Assembly: GCA_012845835.1 (NCBI GenBank)
Contig: JABAKD010000006.1
Coordinates: 1,720,116-1,784,115, forward strand
From: Undaria pinnatifida
Lineage: Eukaryota > Sar > Phaeophyceae > Laminariales > Alariaceae
Direction: 5' to 3'
DNA: 64,000 nt
Part shown: positions 1 through 12,062 of the stretch, piece by piece
Layout: each line of letters opens with the position of its first letter
Position numbering within the stretch: position 1 is the stretch's first letter
Program-made: the position numbers and the translations under genes
The notes under the pieces: generated by a model
Database searches by the model: none
Told to the model about the DNA's origin: nothing
The model's input: only the letters and a program-made list of their open reading frames with translations

Positions 1-418
1 GTCGTAGTTCAAGCGGGTGCAAATAGATGCGCCTAGAGCTTTTGACCTCGTGAAAACCCAGACACTTGAAGAGCGCTCGCTATACGTACCTCACCCGAAA
101 AATGTTTCTTTACGCAATAGTCTAGTCTGAATTGAAAGCGAAAATCCGGTGAAACAATCCCTGATCCAGGTATACACAAAAACCATGAATTTTTGCACAG
201 AATAAAAATAATAACACGGCATGCGGACGATTTTGGGGTAAAACGCCTGTTCGTTCTAACAGAAGACTTCTTTTTTGCCAAATCATATTATCGAGGCACG
301 CGTTCCTGTCAGCTCCTGTCCTTCCCTTCAAGCTTGCCGTCGTCGGTCGTATAGCCCCTGCCGAATGTGAGTTGCACAGACATACGGTGGTTATCATAGC
401 ACTGGTCAGCTCACTTAC
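1..418 (-). other. Intron or downstream sequence left of exon 4
   Basis: Directly downstream, on the minus strand, of the donor GTAAGT at 413-418. By family logic the next exon should encode the part after Asn-Asp-Gln, but I see no convincing exon here. The open frames present are short and resemble no part of the domain. The remaining exons are probably left of the window. Confidence 0.4.
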
Positions 419-559
419 TTGGTCGTTGACAGCGGCAAACCGAATGATGTTCTCCTTCCAGCGGGTCAACATCTTGTGCGACATGGGAGTGGGGTTCACG
501 AACATGAAGCACGTGCACTTCGTCCGCACCCTGCCGTCAAGCTGAAGCATCATATCCAC
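419..559 (-). CDS. Glycosyltransferase exon 4 (Cys-x-Cys-Phe and Asn-Asp-Gln block)
   Basis: A 141 bp exon of exactly 47 codons on the minus strand. It is bounded by an acceptor ending TGCAG (exon starts at 559) and a consensus donor GTAAGT (413-418). It reads VDMMLQLDG, then KCTCFMFVNPTP, a tryptophan-containing helix and finally VNDQ. In PF03407 transferases a Cys-x-Cys-Phe strand and an NDQ follow the DxD segment, and NDQ helps shape the acceptor/donor site. It joins exon 3 in phase 0, making a continuous domain. An ORF-only reading would extend through the acceptor, so the splice sites decide the ends. Confidence 0.78.
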
Positions 560-2608
560 CTGCATGTACGTGTGGGCAAGACGAGGGGAGAACATGAAGG
601 AAAAAACGCAGGAATAAACACGTACGGTTGGACGACATGGTTGATAACGACTACTACCTGGTAGAAGATATCATAAAATGAATTGAAGCATCGGCCCACT
701 TCGGCGTTTTAGACCCAGACATGTGTACTAACACCTAGCAAAACACAAATATATAAATAACCTGCCTGGAATATCCTACTCGAGTGCCACCGACCAAGAC
801 GAGCGCACACCGTGAAACATGCAGAAACGGGCTTGGACGTATAATGTAAGACGATGCCACAGTTTGGGCTTGAGCCCCAGACAGTGACGTAAAATTTGAA
901 TAAGATCCGGCCATATTTCGTAGGACCATATACTCCCTCATCCGTACGATTCAGGTACGGAGCACATCATCATCGGGTTTTCATGGAACGGGCTAACACC
1001 GCGTGTGCACACCAGGCGCAAAACACGAGTAAAACTTCCAGGTGTACGAAGTGCTGCAATATCTAGAGTTTCATATTCATCTTACGACGGGTAACACGAG
1101 GAGGAATCTCCAAACCGTGGAGGGGGAAGGCGCACACAACAACATATGAAACGCAACCACCCATTGGTGTTTTTACCAAGGCAGAGAGGGGTGTACTGCA
1201 ACTGGGCTAAACGATCAAGTACCAAATGCTAACCGGAACCTCTCATACACACATGTCATGGTAATGGGCAAAACAAGAGAAAGACCCCCCGTGGAACTTG
1301 CTATCCCAAATACATACCAGGTACACGAAACGCATACCAAACGAGGCCACATTTCTTGTTTCTTTACACCCAGACAAGCGTGGGGGCGGGGTGTACAGAT
1401 ATTGAGAAGAAGATCAAACATTTCTCAATAGGTAGCTGGTTCATCATGTACCCCCGTGGAAGCGCAACACGGGGGGGAAACCATGAACGCCCAGAGTCCG
1501 AGAGGCTACTAAAGACGCAAACGGACCACCCGCAACGTGTTTTTACAGGCATGAAGGACGGGAACAAGGAATCGGTAGGCATTTTTATCCGAGGATGGGG
1601 TTGCCCAGTTAGACCGTATCCGCGTCGGACCACGAAAAACGAACGGCGATGTCGACAACACCGGCTAAACAAACGGCGGTGAAACGAGACCGCCCAACTA
1701 AGGACACCGGTGCCCCGCGATCCAGTACTGGCAGCGCGAAAAAAAACGAACGACGTACACCCGAGTCTTCAAGTGGATTACGGGTAACATGGGAGTCACG
1801 CTGCCCGACGGGAGCAGCAGCAGCGTCTGAGCTCCTGACATGAGAACAGCTCAACGGCTCATCCGAGAAATGACTTCGTAGACCTTAATTAGAGAAACCA
1901 CACTAACACTGCCAAGATTTAGCGCTAAAATAAACGCACTCGTCGTAATATAGTCATGCTAAACGGACAGCTTCACTCTTGAGAAGCTCGACAGTCCAGA
2001 AACGCTAGTATCCAAAAATAGGGAAAGCCCTAGCCTCTGGATGAATCTGAGGGAGATGGGTCGTCAAGCCCGACTCCAGTAGTACGTCGGCGTCGGGCCA
2101 CCAAAAACAGTAGCCAGTTGCCACAGTGTTCAAGAACAACCTCAACCGGGGAGGCGTAACAATGACGCATGATGTGGCACCCTAAGAGTGGAAAATTCTT
2201 TTCCTGAGGATGTGATGGATTTATGAGCTCTGTGTACCCTTATCAAAAGGGTACATATGTTGGGGAATCAAACCATGTTATCCGATCAAAAATATCATCG
2301 ACCACTGTAGGTTTCCAACGGAAAATACTGGCCACAAGGACATCGTAATTCCGACGATTTTGGGTTAACCCTATTCGATAGGGGTTTCCGGCATGAAGGC
2401 GTTATGGAGCTAAAACATATTCAGAAACTGGTTGAGGCAACAAGCGTTGATTATCTCGTAGCAAGCGTCAAATACCGACAAACTGCCCACGAACCGATAC
2501 CTCCGCCGTTACACCTTGCCCCACAAAACACCCTACCAACCAACACCGGTGGTGTGAACAACAACACCATTCGAACGACCCACATTGGAGTCAGCTCCGG
2601 CTCCCGAC

Positions 2609-2796
<188 letters not shown>

Positions 2797-3538
2797 CGGT
2801 TGCCAAGGAGAAAAGCAATATTTGGTACGTCCCACGGTAACAACTTCGACGACAGTGCACCAAATCCCGCGAAACAATGTGGGCAGTGCAACGATATCGA
2901 CAACCCATTGTCGCCAGCTCCAGGCAACCGTTTATGACCGCCCGATTTTCTGACGGGTTTGAACAGCTTTTCAAGTGTGGGCCTGTAGGTTAAACGGAAT
3001 CATGGTCCTGCCGAGTATGTTTTGGTATTTGGCATCATCGTATAATAACATACCTCTGGTAGGACTATTAGTCGGGTCGCGCTAACGAATGCTGCTGTCG
3101 AAGAAACGTCTCGGGCGATATATTTTGTCGAGTTCTTCATATTTGGAGCTCGGAAATATCTGTTGCACCCGCAATCTTGGATAGCTTGTTCACAAAAACC
3201 CACCGATTGCAACCGCGGACCGATACCGGCAGTCTACTCACTCCCACGAGCCAGTACCCCCCAGCGGAAAGATACCCACGAACCGAAACCGGCAGCTCAA
3301 CAATATCCGTGAACCGAAACGGCATATGAAGTGCTGGTATACCCGAGAGCCGTCCCACGGAAGGGGTTCGACGTTTTCGACCAAACCAAAACGTTTCTGA
3401 CCGACCGCAGGTGATGGGGTGAGGGACGACCGGTTAGTCAAGTGATTTCGCACGGGTATAATAACATTTTCTAGGACTAGGGCACAGAAGCTTACTCTGG
3501 CTGTGCCAACGAATGACCTCGAAGGCATTGTTCGGTTC

Positions 3539-3583
3539 ATGATGGATGATGATGATGATAGTGATGGATGATGGATGATGATA
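3539..3583. repeat. GAT/GGAT trinucleotide-rich tract
   Basis: Short imperfect run of GATGAT and GGATGAT units inside intron 3. Confidence 0.85.
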
Positions 3584-3717
3584 TTTGAGCTAGCTCCCAG
3601 TGTTGGGAGCTTACGGAACTTTCGCGGAATCTGCTGCTTCCCAACAGTGTGGATGGCTTCGGCAGCGTATCGATACTCACGACCCAAAGCCTCGCGATAC
3701 ACCAACGGACCACTTAC

Positions 3718-3789
3718 GTTGGAGGGTCATCCCACGGTAGCCGTTGCACTTGGTGAGCCAAACGCGTTTGACGTTGCATTCGGTTGAGT
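3718..3789 (-). pseudogene. Exon-like piece with Leu-Pro-Trp-Asp-Asp, intact donor
   Basis: On the minus strand this reads a short segment containing RLPWDDPP and stops at a consensus GTAAGT donor (plus-strand ACTTAC at 3712-3717). Its nucleotides match the piece at 5240-5434, where the donor is lost, and more weakly pieces near 2830 and 3350. It looks like a copied exon left in the intron. Protein family not recognised. Confidence 0.4.
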
Positions 3790-4040
3790 TCCTAAAGTCG
3801 AGAACTACCGGGTTTTTTCTTTTTTATTACGAATATATATACATTAATCTGATTTTTTTTCACGAAAAGCGCATTCAAATGTTGCCCGGGTTGCGCGAAG
3901 TAATGTCTTCGATCTCGTGTTTCGGGCGACATATTGCGCTCCGCATTTTCGAAATCGAGGACGGGTTTCTTCACCCCTGGTGTGGGAACGCCTTCGAGAA
4001 CGTTCAAATTTCGGACGACTACAGGGGAGGACGGTGGTAT

Positions 4041-4092
4041 CACAATAGTTAAGCCAGATCCCATCCGGGTGGGACCACAAACCATACGCTGT
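4041..4092 (-). pseudogene. Degenerate third copy of the DxD exon
   Basis: The minus strand reads LWSHPDGIWLNY, matching LWSDSDVIWLNN of exon 3 at protein and nucleotide level. The first acidic residue of the DxD motif is lost and no donor is retained. Probably a decayed exon duplicate inside intron 3. Confidence 0.45.
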
Positions 4093-5239
4093 GGTATCAC
4101 AATGAGTAATATATCTGTATAAACGCGCGGGCGTTGCATGACGTGAGTGTAAGGCTTGTAAACGTGAGTGTCGGCCCTCAGACAGATCGAGCTTACAGCT
4201 GACGTATCTGAAATGTAGAACAAACCAACCGCAAACCAAACCTAGCGGTGAATAACGCACCAGGCTGTTTTCGCAACGTTAGGCTACCCAATAAACCCAA
4301 TACCGGCAGCGCAAAAACATCAACGAAAATGGAAAAAAAAGAGGCCGTTAAACAACGCACACGAGCTACCCACCAACCAATACTGGCCCCGACACAATGT
4401 GTCCCCATTGCCCAAGATCTGGTCAGCGAGACGATCCCCACGAAGCATACTACGAGACAGAAGGTTTCGCTTTTTTTAAAGACCGGTTCTACGATACGCC
4501 CCCCCCCCCCGCTATGGCGACCGATATTCTTTAACGATCAAGGCTACGGTGGATGGGACAGTTTCGGAGCATTTGTTTACAGTGATTTGGGGTTACCTAC
4601 GCGAGTGATCCCTCTGTTCGTCGGAGGTGTTGGGGGTGTTCAGCTTCCGAGCTGCCGAAATTTAGGTACACGAAGCCGTAACGGAATGGCAACAGAACCC
4701 TTTTGCGTGAAACATATACCCGAAAGGGGTTTTGATGGTGCGAGTGGCTTAAACTCGGAAATGAAAAATGGGGTACTCCCCCAGCAGTAGTCTTCGTCTT
4801 TCGTGGGTGCTCGACACAAGGAAGGATTGCATGGAGCAATATCGTACCACATACTCTTGTTTGCAAATGATTATGTTTGATTATCGAACGATGAGCTCGG
4901 GTTTGCAAGGAATGCCGTATTTAAGGAGACACGGCCGGGAGCCGGTTTTGAAATAGGTGATTTGGTGAAAAAAGAAAACAGTGTGGGGGCCAGCGCAGAA
5001 CGATGACTTTGAAAAACATTATTTTGGCCCTTGCGATGGTGGAGGTGTGCCCTTTTCTGGAAGAGGCTCCTGAAAGGAGGAGTGCTATCCCCCGCCCAAA
5101 CCCTGATCTTGACGAAACTGACAATACAACAGGCCAACGGCTAGCTAGCGGTAAAAACACATCAACAACGGCCAATGAAGAACGGCATTCTGATTGGTTT
5201 GCGTCAAGGAACCACGTCACTCAGAAAAAAAAAAGTTCC

Positions 5240-5434
5240 TCACAAAAATGCCACCATACGTTTCATTTTCCACCTGCTAAGCTTATCGTAGTCTACCTTC
5301 AAATTTTGCGTCCCCATGCCGACAGTGATGTACAGCGAAATTTTCCCAAACAAGTTGGAGTCGTTCCACGGTAGCCCCCCTAGTTTATCTTCAACGAAAT
5401 CGGCGGTTTGAAAACCAGCCCCAAGCAATATCAC
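5240..5434 (-). pseudogene. Exon-like segment GAGFQTADF...GGLPWNDSN
   Basis: Open minus-strand stretch of 64 codons with protein-like composition. A diverged relative lies at about 20460-20600 (GAGFETAAILF), and shorter pieces of the same LPWD/N motif occur near 2830, 3350 and 3735. The frame runs on past the point where the 3718-3789 relative has its donor. I do not recognise the family. It may be an exon of the surrounding gene family or part of a repeat. Confidence 0.35.
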
Positions 5435-6101
5435 CAGACGTGTTGTACCCCGTTGCCACCAGTGCGACAGCCCTTTGCAAACAAGAATCTACGTGAAGAT
5501 ATATGTTTTCACAGCGTGCTTTCTCTTGTCTAGCGGGCATGGAACCTTTGTTGAAAGAATATCGATCTTTTTTGCGGGGGGGAGGGGGGGGCTATCGTAG
5601 AAGCATTCATTGGTTGAAATCTCGTCAGATTTCAGCATATGGTTTGTTTTGTACCTAGGCCATAGGATTGCTAATGGGGACAAGCGTACAACTTGCCCTT
5701 GATAAATCAGGTTTTAGGCGAGAAACAGAGCCGCGCCATCCCGCGCCATGGATGCAGCAAACATTTCTGAGCTGCGCACTAGCACGAGGAACTCGGTATG
5801 TCAAGTGCAACATGACTTCTAGAAAGGCTCTCGTTCGCGTGCCACCAGACCACGTGTTCTATGCGGCAGTCCTAACTCACACTTTACCCCAAACTATATC
5901 ATACGAACCGAAAGTTTGGTGCTCTTGAGGAGGTCATGAAGGTCACCAGTCAGAAAAGGTTGCGTGTCCAAAACGTGCTATTCCTACCACCGTGAGATGA
6001 CTCAGCAGCTAGCTCCTCAAGTACACAACTACAGATACAAGGTGGAAAAATGTATACATGTATGTCGCTACCCTAGCATGAGCCCCCCACGAAAGACTTA
6101 C

Positions 6102-6190
6102 ATTCGACTCTACTTTCACTTCCGGTGAGAGAGGTGGAGGGGAGTTGAGCCACATCACATCCATCTCGGGACAAGGGCATCGGATAGCTT
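6102..6190 (-). pseudogene. Degenerate second copy of the DxD exon with intact donor
   Basis: The minus strand ends with MDVMWLNSPPPLSPEV then VESN, followed by a GTAAGT donor (plus ACTTAC at 6096-6101). It aligns with the end of exon 3 (DVIWLNNPLPLLPQV, PDSN, GTAAGT) 680 bp away. The DxD equivalent has become Glu-Met-Asp, and the frame upstream no longer matches. It could be a pseudo-exon, or a mutually exclusive exon if the upstream frame were repaired by splicing. Confidence 0.5.
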
Positions 6191-6780
6191 TCGATGACGA
6201 CCATAAATCCCATGAACATAAACCGGTGTGGCAGCGGCACCCACGAACTAATATATAAACGGGACTGCAACCAAAATCAAGAAACGAAAAAAAAACAGCG
6301 AAAAACCCGCAACCAATGCCCAACGACTAGTTCCAGCATTGGGACCGTAGACACGAAGTAATGCCTGCAGTTCAACAATTCCAACGAATGCATTACCTCA
6401 TGACAACGGCAACCGCCAACGAACCAACACCGGGAGCGTCACAGCATCCACGAGCCAAACCTGGCGGTTAAAAAACTACACCCGCAAGAAAAAATACCCT
6501 CCGAGTAAAAGCAATACCCAGAGGCATCCCACGCCAGGGTGTCCGGCAGGATTCGCCTCTAAGATCGTAAAAAGACGAGCTCTCAATATCTCACCCGGAC
6601 CTGACCTTCGACGATACTCGATTGCGCAACCCGACGGACATTTGTATGCGCTAGTTGTAGGAGAACACCAAAAGGAACACGATCATGTTAACCAATAGTT
6701 CACCACTTGGGGGAAAAACCGGTCTCGAGGTGCAACACCTAGGTCCTATCGTGGGATGACATGTTAACAGTATCACTTAC

Positions 6781-6957
6781 GTTTGAGTCCGGTCCGACTT
6801 GAGGCAGCAGAGGAAGGGGGTTGTTGAGCCAGATCACATCCGAGTCGGACCAGAGCATCGTGTAGCCTTGGCTGATGATGGAGTTGATCATTTGGGGTCG
6901 CACGAGGACCGCATCGGCAAAACGTTCGTCCCCAAGAACGCCGGCCTTGATAGATTT
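6781..6957 (-). CDS. Glycosyltransferase exon 3 (DxD motif)
   Basis: A 177 bp, 59-codon exon on the minus strand. The acceptor is CAG before 6957; an alternative CAG gives a start at 6966 and three more codons, also in phase. The donor is GTAAGT (plus 6775-6780). It reads KSIKAGVLGDERFADAVLV, a helix, then TMLWSDSDVIWLNNPLPLLP. The Asp-Ser-Asp after a hydrophobic strand is the metal/nucleotide-sugar binding DxD motif of the PF03407 family. Both junctions are phase 0. This is the best single diagnostic piece of the gene. Confidence 0.8.
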
Positions 6958-9900
6958 CTGTCTACTCTGTTTGACGATTGAACGATCGGTGCAACGTGCG
7001 CGAGGTGGAATGAGATCGATACCCCCCGCCCCCCTTCCCCCGCCGCCCCGCACGACTGACACGTTCATGCCACTGCAACACGATGCGCATTGGTTTTGGT
7101 CTCGAGAAGGACCACAATGTGTCATTTCACTTGTTCTTTTGCCCTGCGTCTACCACCATCGCGTCACCCACGTACATCTTCCTGCGTTGTGGGATCGTGA
7201 TGGTCCCAGGGAGCATACTCCGCGTGTACCATTCAGAGAGCATCAAGAACCCTAGCTTTAGCCCAACCAATCCCACCACGGTTGCATCAAACATGACCAA
7301 TGGTACCTTAGGGGCGTACCCCTTCTGAGGATTCCGTATAGGTGGTTCCGGCCAATAGCGCGAATGCCTGCGGCACTATGGTGCTCCATAGGCTTCATAA
7401 TGATAATGGGCATGGGAAAGTTTGTTGCTACGCTCGTGTTGTTGATCGAGATACGTTCAGGGTCGTTTGCCGTGATGGCCGGAGCCCAGTCGTGAACGCG
7501 TAACGTCCAGAGACGCCCGTATACAATGATGGCAATCACTTATTGAGAAAATGACGCGTGCTGCGAGAGCGGGAGTACTCTTTATATATATATACTATAT
7601 ATACATGAATGACGGGGGTCTCCTTAGGCCAAATCGTCATTATTACGGTATTTTTTATTCTGCAATATATATTTTTTGTACACCCTATGCCATGATACGA
7701 GCTGGGCCGGCCAAGAGGGTGGGGAGTGTGTTCAACCGAGGTTGCACAGCCCAATTTATGATCGTTTTCCTCAAAATTTTGACAACCTGTTCCACAGACA
7801 TATACGACAATGATAGCTATATAGTTCTTTTTTGGTTTTGTTTTTTTTTGACGAGTTATGTCCGATGAAGGATTTTCGAGATTTGGATTATTCGTGAAAA
7901 AATGAGAAAAAAGAAAAGAAAAAGAAAAATAATCACAGGCGTTATCTTCATATGTGTCTTGCGGACCACTTGTCGAAATTTCATCAAAAACACATGTGAT
8001 TTGCACTGTGTGTTCGCAAATATATAATTGCTGTACGCACCAGTTTCGCTCAAATCTGCCCAAGATCTCGTCCGATATCCTGTTTATGTTGAAGACAGAA
8101 TACCGACCACATCCAACCAAAACACACTCGGGAGCAACCGTTTTTGCGGAGCGAGACGCAATCATGAACTAAGTGCGTTCAGAGAGCAAAGTCGACGTAT
8201 TGTGTATGTACGTACGAGTTCGTATATTGTACGACGTAGCAAGACCTGCTCTGGCATGTACAGGTACACTCCTGGAGGGGAAAAACACAAAGTTTACGTT
8301 CAAAAATAACAGATGCAACCGAAGCTACGTACTCGTACAACAAACGCAGGCGCCACTTCCCGGTGCTCGTATCTTCGAATACTCTAGGTACAGAGATTCG
8401 CAGCCATCGCTGCTTGGTTGCCGCGCTTGGTGGCATGTTGTGTGTTATGTGTGAGGCAGCACCAGCGTGACCATGTCTGTGGCGACAGCGAAGCAAACCC
8501 AAATTTGAAAATTGCGCCGCAAAAAATATTGTAAAAAGCAACGGTTTCACCTTCTTCTCTAAATCCAGTACGATATGGTGCCATGAAGTTTCTAAACGCC
8601 GGAACCTTCTCTGCAGCAAATTCCAACATTTTTTTTCAGTAACATTGAGCTCCCAGTGGTTCGAATTTTACGGTTGCAACACGGAATGAATGTTAGTATG
8701 ACAGCCGACCCAGCTCGTAAATAATCGTTCTTCGTCGAGTTGCACTACAACAACACGATAATTATTGTTGGGGCAAAGCATGGAGCTCCTCGAGGGCGGG
8801 AGCTTCAGAAAATAAAACAATTCCACCACGTCTTCACGCCGTACCATGTATCAAACGCCGTCAATGTTGGGGGTACGACACGAAAGCAAGGGCTCACAGG
8901 TCAGAAATATTTTACGTCTCCGTCCAAGTTGCTTGCTGATCGGGGGTGATATATTCTGCCGTAGGTCAGACGTAATATGTCGCTTTGGGAGTGCATGTTT
9001 CTTGTTTTAGATTCCTCCTTTTGACGCGCTGTACATCTCACCGATACCTTGATCCAGAGAAACACCAAACCGCCTACCAAATGTGCGACAAAATCCCGTG
9101 GCCCTTAGGATAAAAACGAAAAACGCGCTGAAAAAGAAAGAACGAAATCAGACGATTTCGTGTCAAGGAGCCTCCGTCATCTAGAAACCAAGGTGTAGCT
9201 AGAAAGTGACACGACGTCGATCGCAACACACCTGCAGTCATTATTTTTTTGCGTGGTCTGTAGATCATTTTGGCGGGTGCATGACATAAGCCCTTCAGGT
9301 TGAGGTGGACGAATATTTTTCTGAGGTTTACTAACCATATGATGAGGAGATTTATACCTCAAACTAACATGGACATATATATGTGTTCTTTAAATTGATA
9401 GTGTTCGACCTCATTTGACCAACTTCAAGGGCCCGGGACATTATTGTTGATCGTACTCAAACACGAATGCCGTTCCGACGATTTCATGAATGGGTTAAAG
9501 AGCCCAGTCACGCAGAACACACTTTAAAGGCCGGAAAGTGTTCCTCGGGAACTACTGGAATACATATGCCAACAATTTTCCCGCCGGGAACTGCTGGAAT
9601 ACGTATTTTACATTTACCCAGAATGCTTTCGTGCGCACAGAAAACGTTTAGAAAGTAAGCGTTGGGGTGAACCATGCATCTCCTAGCCTCAGAACCAACA
9701 CGATGCACCTCTACGTAGCATGTGTGTCCTACCGTACCCTGTTTCCAGGGCGTATATAACTGTTTTAGTTTTCCAACGGTATTGGTAGGCGTTCGATGAA
9801 GGAGCTCGGAGCTCCGTCGACCGAGACCAGTTGTCTGGTTAATTTTGTCAAATATACGAAGGAAGGGTTTAATCAATCTGAGCGGGATTTGCCGCGCATG

Positions 9901-10999
9901 AGCTCGCTGCTATTATTGTCAATGCGATTGGATTCAGTATCCACGTTTCCGCTCTTGCGTCAAAGGAACCGATTTAATTTTGCGCTTCATTCAGCTGACA
10001 CCCTTTCGAACAAAACACACTGCAAATCGAGGCACTTCATGAAATCTTGCCCACCCCAACACTATACCAGATGAATAAAGTATAACGCGAGCTGGCAAAG
10101 ACGCCACCGCTGGGGAGAGGTCCAGACCGGTGTTTCAAAGCGGTCTCCCTCCAGGCGAGTAGAGTGCATGCAACGGAAATGGCCACTTTGAGAGGAACTC
10201 CTCCAGAGTTGCACGTAGGCATATATATCGTTCATTCGCCCGTGAGACATCTCACGTTATAGACCAGATGTCACTGTTTTAGCTCAACGTTTTCTTGTGG
10301 CCACCGGAACTCCCCAAGCGAGGAACTAACGTCTTGCATGACCCGTTTACGAGTATGTTTGGTGTGTTAACAGGGATAGCGCCAGGAAGGATCGGTCCGG
10401 TTGCGCGCGATTGAGTGCCTTCGGGGCCACGTTTCGGCGAAGATGTGTTGCTCCTCGTTTTTGGAGGGTCAGAAACGTCCGCTGCACGACAACCGTGGGA
10501 TGGCTCTTGTTCGATATACACACCTTGCCAATCGTCCGAGGAAGCAACTTCGTTGGCCTTATAGCAATAGTTTCCGCCGTTCGACGACACGTGCTACGAT
10601 AGAGGAAATATATTCCGGCTGTTTTCGTTCAGAAATACGGGGCTCCATAGATCGAAATCGGAGGAATTGTATTAAATTCTGCTCCCAAGAAAAAAATTTG
10701 GTGTACCTAGGTCATGGGTTTGTCCATGACAAAAGCGCTTTCATGTTTTGAAGCTCAGTTTTAGTGCGAGGTGTATAGAGTGCTTATACTGCCGCTTCTC
10801 AAGTGCGGAGGGTCTGAACGAAAAAAGATAAACCTCTGTCGCAGACCTATGTCCGTCTCCTATCCACACTGTATACAAGTGGAGAAGTATTGTTGTTTTT
10901 CTTCGTGATGTAACTCTGAGCCTGATCGACTAACATCGTCTTGATTGTCGAGCTTCAGCTGGTGGTGGTGCTCGTTAGAAGGACATGTAGACTATATGA

Positions 11000-12062
11000 T
11001 ATAAAAAGTTAAAACACACTCCAGCTGTAAGATCGAATATCATGTCGAAACTCGTATTTGCAAGCTGTGTGTCATACTTCGATCGCGCGTATTACGGGTT
11101 GTGTGTCCTCGTTAAGGATATAGGTCGGCGACTCCCCTTGCAACTACAGTGTAGCTATCAAGGTCAACAGGGTGATTTTAATCAGTCTGTGCGCAGAAAC
11201 TATAAAACCCGTTTCTGAGGGGGACAAAATCTGACAGCTGTGGAGGGAAATGCATTTGTTTATCAAGTGGATCCTGTGAGTCGAATAACCGGTGGGGGGG
11301 GGGCGGAGGTTTGATGGACGTGGGTGCCTGGTTTTGATCAAAAGTGGGGCGAGAGGGGGGGGGGGGGGAGGGGGGAGAGGGGGGTGGACGGGCGGGGTAG
11401 CTTCAGTTGTGCGTGGAAACTATAAATTCTTCAAGGGGATAAAGCTAACGGTTTTGGTATATAGACGAATGTCACCTCATTATCGTTTTAGATCCGTTTA
11501 TGCCGCTGCTGCAATTCCCACCTCCCCCCCGCCCCCCCCCCGCCTCCTCCTTCCCCACCACCCGCACCATTGCCTAGACCTAGCACCACGCGTATAGAAA
11601 ACCCCTACATCTATTGGACCTAAAGCCCTTCCCCACCCCCCACAAGAAGGATTTATAGTTTTCACGGACAAATGGAGCTGCGCCACCTGTCCCTCCCCCT
11701 CTTTCCCCCCCCTCCCGCCCCCTTTTGATCAAAATCAAGCCCCCACGTCCTTAAAAACTCCGCCCTCCCCTCCCCGGTTATTCGACTTACATGGTTCACT
11801 TGATAAACGGATGCATTTCCTTCCACAGGCTGTCATATTTCCCCCCCCTCAGAAACGGGTTATATAGTTTCTGCGCACAGACTGCCTAACATCACCCTGT
11901 TGACTCTGATAGCTCTGCTGTAGTTGCAAGGGGAGTCGCCGACCTATATCCTTATCGAGGACACACAACCCGTAATACGCGCGATCGAAGTATGACACAC
12001 AGCTTGCGAATATGAGTCTCTACAAGATTCTCGATCTCACAGCTGGAGTGTATTTTAAACTT
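11000..12062. repeat. Poly-G mosaic repeat in inverted (fold-back) arrangement
   Basis: The left arm (about 11000-11420) and right arm (about 11470-12062) are inverted copies of the same sequence. Both ends finish at the family terminus (near CTCCAGCTGTGAGATC on the left, its complement on the right). Between them are G-rich then C-rich tracts. The terminus and the 300-400 bp behind it recur throughout the window. No coding capacity is visible. A fold-back or MITE-like element is the simplest reading. Confidence 0.7.

Noticed and set aside
7130-7294. Minus-strand frame with a hydrophobic start (MFDATVVGLVGLK), possible alternative first exon
   Set aside because: The opposite strand is equally open, splice sites are weak and no family is recognised. 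The glycosyltransferase exons join well without it.
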